The notes below the pieces were generated by a model. That model had not been told where the DNA came from and made no database searches. It saw only the letters and a list, made by a program, of their open reading frames with translations. A stretch of 64,000 nucleotides of DNA, from positions 2,797,583-2,861,582 of the forward strand of contig JYIP02000002.1 of NCBI GenBank assembly GCA_001051155.2, written 5' to 3'. Both the position numbers and the translations under genes were made by a program. This DNA comes from Chrysoporthe austroafricana. Taxonomy: Eukaryota; Ascomycota; Sordariomycetes; Diaporthales; Cryphonectriaceae. Positions 1 through 9,480 of the stretch are shown here, in pieces. How positions within the stretch are numbered: position 1 is the first letter of the stretch; each line of letters begins with the position of its first letter.

Positions 1-714
1 ACTTTCGTGGGCATCGTCGACGAGCGGCGACGCCTCGCGTCCATCCAGGGCGGCGTCAAGCTGTACCTGATAGACTATGGGAGGGCGTGCTTCGAGTACC
101 TTTACCAAGTCGGGCTGACTGACTTCGGCAACTTTGGTATCATTCGCTTCAGCCCGTCCCTCGACCTGCGCACCGTGCTGCGCATAGCGGCCGAGCACGA
201 GAAGGACAAACAATCTTCGGCGGCGGACGCGAGCGAGGACTTCGATGTGGAAGAGGTCGTCGAGCTGGTCTCCGCACAGCTCATCGAGCGCCGCGAGATG
301 CTTTCGGAGTACTTCTCGCTCGAGATTTCACCCGCAGGCGAGCTCCTCAGCATCCCGCTGCTCGTAAAGGGTTATACGCCCTCCATGGCCAAACTGCCCC
401 AATTCCTCCTGCGACTTGGCCCCTATGTGGACTGGACGGAGGAGAAACCCTGCTTCGACGCGTTCCTCAAGGAGCTGGCGTCGTTCTACGTACCCGAGGT
501 GTTGCCGCCCACGCCGGGAACCGCGGAGGCGGCTGCAGCGGAGCAGATTGACGACGAGACGAGGGCGCGGAGGAGGCACGTGCGCTGGGCAGTCGAGCAT
601 GTGTTCTTCCCTGCGTTCAAGGCGAGGCTGGTGGCGACGAGGTCATTGATGAAGGGTGGGGTGCTAGAGGTTGCGAATCTGAAGGGGCTGTATAGGGTGT
701 TCGAGCGATGCTGA
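1..714 (+). CDS. MLH1: DNA mismatch repair protein MLH1, C-terminal part (partial)
   Basis: This is the 3' end of a MutL-homologue gene; the reading frame is already open at the left edge, so the ATPase domain and most of the protein lie outside the window. The visible ~235 residues correspond to the C-terminal dimerisation domain that pairs with Pms1. The protein ends in Phe-Glu-Arg-Cys followed by TGA (712-714). That FERC tail is the hallmark C-terminus of eukaryotic MLH1, where it contributes to the MutLalpha endonuclease site. MLH1 acts in the nucleus in post-replicative mismatch repair and meiotic crossing over. No intron is visible in this part. A first in-frame Met sits at base 7, but it is internal and not a start. 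The identification rests on the tail and on the general C-terminal sequence; I am confident in it. Confidence 0.9.
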   Translation, partial: TFVGIVDERRRLASIQGGVKLYLIDYGRACFEYLYQVGLTDFGNFGIIRFSPSLDLRTVLRIAAEHEKDKQSSAADASEDFDVEEVVELVSAQLIERREMLSEYFSLEISPAGELLSIPLLVKGYTPSMAKLPQFLLRLGPYVDWTEEKPCFDAFLKELASFYVPEVLPPTPGTAEAAAAEQIDDETRARRRHVRWAVEHVFFPAFKARLVATRSLMKGGVLEVANLKGLYRVFERC

Positions 715-1097
715 ATGCTAGGTCTATCTGCTTGTTTCATGGCGTATTGGCTGGGATGAAAAATATCACTGCAGTGTAATTAGCTGTCTATATTGGCTTC
801 GCATCGAACTGCTAGGACGAGATGGAGAATTAGAGACTGCTCTGTATCTTCGCTTGCCATCCCATCAATGAGAATTTCTCGATCTGTCTCAACTTGTAAA
901 GAGACCATGGGCAATCATAAGAGTAAATGCGGCAGGGTAGCTCTGAAGGTCATTTCCATTTCGTCTATGGTCCATATGAATGCCAATGAGGTTCCTCGTC
1001 CCTACAGGCCCGAGGATACCATGATACTGTACAATTGTCTCTTTTCTCTGCCCCCCCCCCCCGAGCCCTATCTTCATTCGATCATGCTTTAATGAGT
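715..1097. other. Convergent 3' intergenic region MLH1/RPN1
   Basis: The 3' ends of MLH1 (+) and RPN1 (-) face each other here. The stretch is moderately AT-rich and holds no convincing gene. A run of 12 C residues lies at 1051-1062, just beyond the RPN1 stop codon. No other structure was seen. Confidence 0.6.
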
Positions 1098-3974
1098 CTA
1101 TTTGCCACTCTCCCAGTCCGGATTCTATGAATTTAATTAGAATCTACCATAGATTCAAGGGACAATGGTCGTACTCACCTTCTTTAGAATCACGAGACCC
1201 TCAAGCACATTGCTCACACTAATGTACTCCTCGTCCTCTAGCTCAGCACGCTCTCCATAGCCCAAGAGGACTGGGGTGCTTTGCGTCTGCCAGCCAGTGA
1301 TGGTCTTGGGTCGACCAGCCTGGCCAACGACATCAACAGCCTGACCAACACGCACATTCACCGTCAGCGGCTTGAGGTTCTCATCCAGGGTGACGAGGAA
1401 CCGCGGGTGCATGGCGGTCACCAGGAAGTAGAGCAGGTAGTGGCAGTCCTTGGTGATAAATTGCTTGGCGTCAATCATGGCCACAATGACGGCCAAAAGA
1501 CCAGCGGCGGATACCCGTGACAGGATCTGGCGGTCAGTATGGAAGGGACTGAGGGACATCGTGCCCTTGCCCATGTGCAGCAGACCTTGGGCAATTCGCA
1601 CCATGAACAGAGAATCCTTCTCACGGTGGTAGTAGCTTGCTAGCTGCCGTAGCAGTTGTGCCAGCCGTGCGTTATTGGTGCCGGCGCCAAGGAGGCCCAT
1701 GGCGAAGATGGCGTTGATGGCAACGTCATTGTCGTTATCGTGACTGTATCGTGAAAGCGTGTCGTAGACCTTCATCTGAGGGTTGCTGGGGCTGATTAAG
1801 CCCATTGCGAGAGGCACTGCTCGCCGGATGTTGGCCTCGCCGTAATGCATTAGATGACCGAATTGGCGAAGAACCATCTCTTGGCCGACTTCCTCACCCA
1901 TCGCAATCAAGCCGATACCTAGGACTGCATACGACTGCAGCAGCTCGTCTCCTTTCTTTTCATCAGAATCCTCCATGTGCTCGTTGCACATGTGCAGAAG
2001 CTCCTGGATCTTGAGCACGGCGCCAGTTCCGGCCCAGGCGCAGATCTCCACCAGGACGGCAGTCGCCTTTGCCGCAGGGTTCTCTATGACCTTCAGCAGT
2101 TCAAGGACCACGTCCACCTCTTCTTGCTTTCCGAAATAGAGAAGACCTAGTCCAAGAGCCATAAAACGGGTCCACTTGTCCTTCAGCTGGCTCTGACGAT
2201 CATCGTCCATCAGAGTAGTTATTATGGCTTCTGTCACCTCTGAGTGCGACGAGCCGACAAAGATTAGACCGCAAGCAAGAGCAGCCATGGCTGATACTTG
2301 CATATCCTGGGTGGTGTCGCTGATGATGGGCAACAGCTTCTCAGCAAGCAAGTCCTCCTTGTTGGAACCGGCGTATGTGAGGCCAAGCCCCATTATGGAT
2401 GCGACTCGGACCAGGGGACTGGCATGCTCCAGCTTCTCAGACTCTCCGAGCAGGGCCATGACCGGCTCAGAGTCCATTGTCACGCCAGCGTTCATGATAC
2501 CAATTGCAAGCATGGCACCGGCCACGATCTGAGGCTCGTCGGAGTAGGTGTACTTGTCGATCTTGTCCAGGCCGTTCTCGACGTCCCAGAGGAGCAGGGT
2601 TCCGAGAGATGCAACCATTGATGTCATGCCCTCATCTTTGGTCTTCCACACCCAGCTGCTGTGTTCCCTATCGACCATCATCATCTTGTCGTTGCCGAAA
2701 CCAGCGTTGACGAAGGCGTTGACGAAGCCTGAGGCCAGGTTGTGGCGTGCTGAGTCAAGGTTGGTCATGCCAGCCACACGACTGCTCTCCAGATGGCTCT
2801 TGTAGATGTCTTCAGTGGCCTTGGGGTCGAGAATGTTGAGCTCCTTGCCAAGAGTCTTGAAGTGCTCGGACAACCGTAGGTTGCTGAGACATTCTTGCAA
2901 CTCGGTATCCTCTTCCTCGCACTCGAGTGATATTCGCTGCCTTGCGATCAGGAAGGCCAGCTGTTTCTTCAGGGTGGGGTCCGTAGTGGCGTCGAACTGC
3001 TTCTCAATGAGTTCGGTATCGTTGAGTCGGATGGCGAGGACCATTGCCTGGGTGGCTTGACCGAAATCCTTATATATATCGTAAGCCACGCGCAGAAAGA
3101 CCTCATTATCGGGGTACGTGAGGAGGTTGACCATAGAGACCATGTACAAGCAGACCCGGGAATACGTGTTGTCATCGACGAATTCCGGGAGTCTCTCGAT
3201 GATCTCTAGTTCGCTCATCAAGTCAACTGCATCGGCCTCCGCATTGCTCTTAAGGAAGAGAGGAACCAGAAGCAGCGCAAGGTCAACGAGGTCGTCGGTG
3301 GACTCCTCTGCAGTGATCCTCTTTGCATAGACTTCCCCAATTTCCAAGGCCAGATGCCGAACGTATTCGTGACCCCAGGAACCGATATCTTGTGTAGGTG
3401 CCAACAGTCGGTACTTCAGGGTGTCTTGCCGGTCCTCATCCGAGAACGTCATTCCAATCACCGACAACACATCTGCTAGCGAGTTCTTGTCATCGCCCGT
3501 GGGCCACTCTTCGTATAGCTTGGTCAACGTCTCGTAGTGCGGTCGGAGGAACTTCAATGGTTTTGGCACAGCGGTCATCGAGGATGTGGATGTCTTGATG
3601 AAATTCTTCATGGCCTCCAAAGCCGGCTTGTAGAGGGATGCATCGGATTCCTGTCGAGATGGGTCAGTACACCTCCTCGGGAAGCACGTGGACATGGGTC
3701 AGGACGTACTGTCAACCTCTCGACGAGCATGTCAAGCTCGCTCTTGAGCTGCTGATCCTCCTCGCTGAGTTCTTCCGCGGCTATGATTGCGATAGGTTAG
3801 CTTGCGATCGTGACAGCGGGGACAGCGGCGCATACACTCATCTTTCTCATCTTCCTTCTTGCCGTTTGCCATGGGCTTGCCATCCTTGTCCTTCTTCACT
3901 TCCTCGGGCTTGCCATTCTCAACCACCTTGCTCTTACCCTTGTCAGCGGCGGTGGGCAGATCGTCTTGAGCCAT
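1098..3974 (-). CDS. RPN1: 26S proteasome regulatory subunit RPN1 (PSMD2)
   Basis: Rpn1 is the large base subunit of the 19S regulatory particle; it docks ubiquitin receptors and the deubiquitinase Ubp6 next to the ATPase ring. I assemble four exons on the minus strand: 3974-3836, 3780-3710, 3650-1179 and 1124-1098, separated by GT..AG introns of 55, 59 and 54 nt, giving about 902 residues, the normal family length. The N-terminus is Lys/Glu-rich (MAQDDLPTAADKGKSK...), followed by the conserved LYKPAL and TSTSSMT segments. The centre carries Gly/Ala-rich proteasome/cyclosome repeats such as AMLAIGIMNAG and MGLLGAG. The last exon has only 27 nt and encodes the family-typical end NPDWESGK; reading through the donor would instead give a false tail, STTIVP. 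RIO2 starts divergently 607 bp away. Confidence 0.95.
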
Positions 3975-4581
3975 GATTGATCTGTGACGGGCTCGGAACA
4001 CTCTAAGTGTTCGGTTGGCGCAGGTTGTGTCTACGCTCTACCTTGATGCGCGGGAAACAAAAGGTAAAGAGTCCGAGATGTCAGGGAGAAGGCAAGACGT
4101 CGCAGTCAGGGACTAGTGCTCAATTCGCAGGCTTCAGTTCGAAGTCAAGTCTAATGGTTCCGGCAGTGGGTGGGTTGTTGATGTTGGGTAGAAGCTTTGT
4201 AAACCAGCCGCAGCTTAGCTTTCCCCGGCGACTTGGGGTAGACTGGTTTACGCGAGGCTCTGCCGCCTAAAGATGGCAAGCAAGTCATAGGTGTCAGGGA
4301 TTCAATGACTTAGTCAGCACAGTTATCTAATCTTGATAAGATAGAGTCCAAGTCCGTCCCTTCGTCTTGGAAATTTTGGAGGGAGTTCTCATCAGCAGTT
4401 CTACGATATCATGTCCGAGTACTGCTTCAACGCTTTCAGTCTAAGTTCTCAGACCAGTCGTTCCTAACAGAGGACATCCGATCTACCACACAGTCAAGCA
4501 GCAGGGCTGCAAATCTTCTCTGGAGCAGACAGCCCCCAAGCTTTTGGCAGACACTCCCGACAACCGCACGAGACCGTCACA
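3975..4581. promoter_or_regulatory. Shared divergent promoter region RPN1/RIO2
   Basis: These 607 bp separate the start codons of RPN1 (-) and RIO2 (+), so both core promoters must lie here. I looked for the yeast proteasome element GGTGGCAAA and saw no exact match. No further element can be assigned by eye. Confidence 0.5.
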
Positions 4582-5898
4582 ATGAAGTTAGACACCAAGG
4601 CGATGCGCCACCTCACATCCGAGGACTGGCGGGTGCTCACAGCAGTATGCCATCCTCCCACCTGTTCCTGCGGTTATATACCCTCTATAACCATACTGAC
4701 CACTGCTCTCTAGGTAGAAATGGGCTCCAAAAATCACGAAATTGTCCCGACACCCCTCGTCGAGAAGATCGCCCGTCTTCGTGGCGGTAGTAGCGGCGTA
4801 CACAAATCCATTAGCAATCTCGCCAAGGTTGGACTGATAGGTCGTGTCAAAGAGGCGAAATATGACGGCTACCGCCTGACCTATGGCGGACTCGACTACC
4901 TCGCCCTGCACACATACTCCTCGCGCAAGGAGGTCTACAGCGTCGGGAGCCGGATCGGCGTAGGCAAGGAGAGCGACATCATGATGGTGGCGGACGACAA
5001 GGGGCGGCAGAAAGTGCTGAAGATCCACAGACTAGGCCGAATTTCGTTTCGGACCGTCAAGACGAACCGGGATTACTTGAAAAAGAGACAAGGCGGCTCC
5101 TGGATGTACTTGTCACGACTGTCGGCCATGAAGGAGTATGCGTTCATGCAGGCGCTGGCGGAGGACGGCTTCCCGGTGCCGGAACCCGTGGCACAGTCGA
5201 GGCATACTGTCGTCATGTCGTTTATTAACTCGTATCCCTTACGACAAATATCGTCGGTCCCCGACCCAGCGAATCTATATGCGGAGCTAATAGCGCTCAT
5301 ATTACGGCTAGCTCAGCACGGACTAATACACGGCGACTTCAACGAGTTCAACATTCTGATCAAGGAAGAGAAGGCTGCTACGCCGGAAGAGCAAACGGAA
5401 GGTGAAGGCGCAGGGACAAACGAGGCAGTGATCCTGACGCCCATCCTTATTGACTTCCCTCAGATGGTCTCGATGGACCACCAGAACGCGGAGATGTACT
5501 TCGACAGGGATGTAAATTGCGTGAAGAGGTTCTTCGAGAGGAAGTTCCACTTTGTTGACACGGCGCCAGGCCCTTTTTACAAGGACGCCAAGAAGATTGT
5601 GGGCAAGGACGGCGCCAGGAGGATAGACGTCGCAGTAGAAGCTTCGGGTTTCTCAAAGAAGATGAACAAGGATCTGGAAGCCGCTCTTAGAGAGCAGGCA
5701 GCGTCTAAAGACGAAGACGGGAGAGAGGATGGGGATTCATCAGATGTCGATGGGGAAGATTTCGACTCGGGAGAAGATGCCGGGAGCACCGACGGAGAAC
5801 TCGGTCACCAAATCGGCCCAGATTCTGACGGCAGAGACGGAGACGCAGATGAGACAGCTGATACTCTAGGTAGATTAGAGATCACAGCTGCATCATAA
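4582..5898 (+). CDS. RIO2: Atypical serine kinase RIO2 (40S ribosome biogenesis)
   Basis: Rio2 is an atypical kinase/ATPase that binds pre-40S particles and is needed for cytoplasmic maturation of 20S pre-rRNA. Two exons, 4582-4644 and 4714-5898, are joined by a 69-nt GTATGC..TAG intron and give about 414 residues. Exon 1 supplies the conserved start MKLDTKAMRHLTSEDWRVL; a start at the ATG at 4720 would lose it. Residues ~8-90 form the RIO2 winged-helix domain. The kinase shows the P-loop GVGKESD (about 103-109), the catalytic loop HGDFNEFN with Asp ~229, and the metal-binding IDFPQ with Asp ~268. The tail beyond ~330 is acidic (Asp/Glu/Gly-rich), as usual in this family. All key residues are present. 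Confidence 0.95.
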
Positions 5899-6426
5899 GC
5901 TGCGGTCTATCAATCCAAATGTTTCCGGCACTTATGAACGCCAAACCCCCCGGCCCAACTATTTGCTGCGCCCCGTGCCAATCGCGACAAGTTGACGGCA
6001 TCACTCAGAAAGCTTCTCGAAAATGGGATTGCTATGATAACTTCCATGAATCTATATTACCACTGCCTGACGATCCTTGTTGCAAGGTACAAACAACGGA
6101 GAAAAGTGCTATGGTACAAAGAACGAAATTGGTGATGATGTATGCACTCAACTTGCCTGCTCTAATTGCCGAAGAAAGCATTCTTCCGTTCCATTTTGGA
6201 CAGACCCGCTCTTGCGCGCGTTAATCGACATACTTTCCGACGATAAGACCAGAGTGTGTGTAAGAGAGAACACCAAAATTTCGAACCCAGCTGACATCGA
6301 ACGACCCCCACAAGTCTATGGGAATAAGGCTGCTGTTGATGCTGAAAATTATGCCGGGAGTGCTGTCGTCGAGAGAGCGTGGTCCACAGAGTGTGAAGGA
6401 TGATGGCCCGAAAGAGTCGTGTTCTT
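5899..6426. other. Convergent 3' intergenic region RIO2/RRM gene
   Basis: These 528 bp hold the facing 3' ends of RIO2 (+) and the RRM protein gene (-). The small open frames here have no recognisable similarity and no splice support. I see no gene or RNA in it. Confidence 0.6.
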
Positions 6427-8432
6427 CTAGGCAGCCTCCTTCTTGATGATAGGAGATGAGTGAGATTTGCAGTTGGTGGGGGAGTCGACGACCGTCACAC
6501 CCTCATCGGCAGATCCATCATCGGAGGAAGTGGTGACCGCACTCTGTCTAGGGATACTAGTTAGAACCCTGATTTTCATCAAGGAAGAAGAATTGGAAAC
6601 AACATACTCATGCTCGCGACTAGGGGTAACGTTGGCGTTTCCGCTCTTGGTAGCAAGAGCAGGCCGATAGACGCCTCGAGCCGGTGCGCTACAAATTTGT
6701 TAGCTGCGAACATAAGAGGGCGATTTGTTAATGGCACTGTTCAAACGAGGTTAACCTACTCAGAGAAGCGGGGAGAACGGTTCCAATTGGACTGCGTGTT
6801 GTAGATGGAGGGATTGATGCCGACAGCCATGGTTCCGTAGGCGCCGATGTTGTACTCGTTGGTACGGTACTGACGACGCTCCGCGGTAATGCGCTTCAAC
6901 TCCTTCTGTGCAGGCGTGTCGGCGTAGCGGACCTGCATTAGGAAGCACTCATCGCCAATGGCCTGGCCGTGGAAACGCTTGATGATCTCCTCACAAACAT
7001 CACGGGACTCGAAACTGGTATTGCATATCAGTCTTGTAAAGCAGAGACTGAAGATCAAACCACTCACCGAGCGAATCCGACACCGCGGCTGTTGCCCATG
7101 CTGTCGCGCAGGATCTTGCTGGACAAGATCTGGTAGGGGTCGAAAATGGCGACCAGTTGCTGAAAACAGTCAGCTTTGAGCAAGATGGTGACATCTGGGG
7201 CAGAAGACTTACAGCCTCAGTGACAGACTTGGGCAGGTTGGAGATGTACAGGTTGGTCGAACCTTCATCACCCTCGGCTTTCAGTCGGGCATTGAAGCTC
7301 TCCTTCGCGGTTTGGTGTTAGTCAATGGCAATGAATCAACTCAACAGCTAGCACTCACTCGAGCAAAGCCGACCTCGTAGCCGAGGAGATAGAAACCCTG
7401 AATGCACTTCTCAGAGTCACGGACGTCCTTGAACTTGGCGAAGCCGAAACTATGCTATGTCAGCGGACTGAGGCACAGGGTACATCGAGCCAGAGGAAGG
7501 GAAAATTACCCCTTGCAGGCACCGGTGGCGGTATCGATGATGGCCTTGCTCTGCTCAACCTCTCCGAATCGGGCGGCATACTTGGACAGCAGCTCATCAT
7601 CGGTAGTGGGATGCAGGCCGCGGATGTAGACATTCTTGTTGCCCTCGATGCGATTCTCAAGGCATTGCTCAAGGGTCTTGCGCTGCTCAGGGGTGGTGAA
7701 GACAGCAGGGACGGCAGAAGGGATGGGAGGGTCCTGCTCGACGAGAGCGCGGAGCTCAGCCTCGGCGATACGCTTGCCCTTGGTGGTGACAGGACCAATC
7801 ATTCCAGACGCAGCAAACTGCTGGGGGGATGGAGTCGTATAGCTGGAGCGGTCTCCGGAGAAGACGCGAGGAGCATTGTGACGGTCCGACGTGGCTCCGA
7901 AGAAGGGAGTACCTGGAGTGGACTCAGTCGCGGTAGTCGAGTAGGAGGCGCGGCGGTTGTCCAAGCCTGGAACATCGCGCAGTCCACCACGGTCGACTCG
8001 GTCACCGTACGAAGCAGCCCGACCAGGGGTGTAGGGGAGCACATAGGTACCGTAGCCACCAGGAATGTTGCCCTGATGAATATAGTGGCCACCGGGACCG
8101 TAGGTGTCGGCAAGCTGGGGCACGGCCATATTGAAAGTCGGCTGGACGTGACCACCGTAGCCAGGGTAGACGACGGAGGCATCGGCGGGGACGTAGCCGC
8201 TGGGAGGCATGGCAACAGGAGCAGCGCCCTGAGGAACGTTATTATTAGCCATGCCGAGCGTGTTGAAGTGACTGACAAGACCACCAAGGCTGTCGGGGTT
8301 GGTGGCTGGGTAGTGCATGCCGCGAGCAGCGACATCGTGAGCACCCTGGGGAGCGACATAAGCAGGGCCCATGCCGTGACGTCCCTGGTTGCTGGAGTCG
8401 GAGACCATGACTGAAGGGTTGTGGTAAGACAT
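6427..8432 (-). CDS. Two-RRM RNA-binding protein (MSSP/RBMS-like)
   Basis: This is a predicted RNA-binding protein of about 550 residues. Seven exons are inferred: 8432-7510, 7449-7359, 7302-7213, 7159-7068, 7014-6760, 6688-6608 and 6547-6427. All junctions keep frame and the introns are 53-71 nt. The first ~270 residues are low-complexity (Gly/Pro/Tyr/Ser). RRM1 begins at NVYIRGLHPTTDDELL with the RNP1-like CKGFGFAKF, split by an intron. RRM2 begins at TNLYISNLPKSVTEA with the RNP1-like SRGVGFARF, also split. The C-terminus is disordered and ends KKEAA. I prefer the start MSYHNPS because a CGCAG acceptor lies just upstream, so the ~40 open codons before it are probably leader intron. The architecture fits fungal MSSP/RBMS-like proteins; the target RNAs are unknown. 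Confidence 0.85.
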
Positions 8433-9480
8433 GGCCAAATTCCTGCGAGGCGGACGGTCAGCCGTGAACTTGGTCAGAGGGCAGATGATGTCTGGAGAGG
8501 GAGGATGGGACATGTGGACAGTGCAACAACAGGGCTGATCCAGTGTCCTAGCCAAGGTATCTGGAGCTTGTCGAGCTGTTGGAGACCAGGAGCATCACCA
8601 AACAGTCAATTGCGAATGGACGACATGGAGGTGGAGGTGTAGAGGACAAGCAGCCTAGGTCTAGAGCCTCTCGGCTAGCGGACATGGTAGGATTCGATGT
8701 TCGACAATGGGGATCGACTGAGAACAAACCTTGAGTGTACCAATGAGGATGCTATCAAAGCTGCATAAGAATTGTCAGTATTGATAAAGGTTGGCAATCA
8801 ATACAAGATAAAGCTTTGGAAGGTTCTTTGGTCACAGGACGACAAAAGATGGAGGTAGAAATGGTTGTTGAGAAGATGTGCGCTGAGCAGAGGGGCTTGG
8901 GAGGAAGGAAAGAGGAAAAGACAGGCAGGCTGTTGTGTGGTGCGCGAAAGGGACGACGCATTAAATAGTTGGGTGGAAAGGCCTGAGGTAGAATGGGAAT
9001 TTTGGGAAGTTCGGACGGTGGGGTAGAATAGTGAAAGCTGGGAGGTGAGAAAGAAGGCGAAGTGTGTGGATGATTCGAGTCCAGAAGCGGCGCCATTGTG
9101 GTTTGGGGCAAAATGATCAAATAATGCTCACCTTGCCGTCACGATGCCCCTTGTGCAGAACTGCCAATGTGAACAGAAGGTTCGAGATCCTGAGCTCGAT
9201 CCAGGAGGCAGAGGTTGGACAGCAGAGCTTCCACCCCGAGGAAGGAAGATGGTATGTCGAAGGCGGAGAGGACCTGGTGATGAGACGCTGTGATGAAGCG
9301 AGCGCAGTGGGGATTAAGATGGACTGAACTGATCAAGCTATGGAGCAAGATGGTTGAAGTGATTGTGACGATGGCTGTGATGTCTGGGGGGAAAGAGAGG
9401 AGAGGAGAGGACAGAGGGGTGGGAGAATACCTTTTGAACGAGATCAACAACAACAACAACAACAATAACAACAACAAGGT
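8433..9480 (-). promoter_or_regulatory. Probable spliced 5' leader and proximal promoter of the RRM gene
   Basis: On the minus strand two leader introns are suggested. One runs 9131-8761: donor AAG|GTGAGC, branch-like TACTGAC, acceptor TTATGCAG. The other runs 8729-8443: donor AAG|GTTTGT, acceptor CGCAG, ten bases before the start codon. At 371 and 287 nt they are much longer than the coding introns. The small open frames here are not supported as genes. The evidence is splice-signal pattern only. Confidence 0.45.
9445..9477. repeat. Trinucleotide microsatellite (CAA)n
   Basis: About eleven CAA/TAA units occur in a row with one CAA-to-TAA interruption. The repeat sits upstream of the RRM gene and is probably promoter or leader sequence. 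A stretch of Leu/Val codons read on the other strand is an artefact of this repeat. Confidence 0.85.

Noticed and set aside
7452..8414. 320-codon plus-strand open frame
   Set aside because: Antisense to the RRM protein's low-complexity N-terminus; Gly/Val-rich by composition only.
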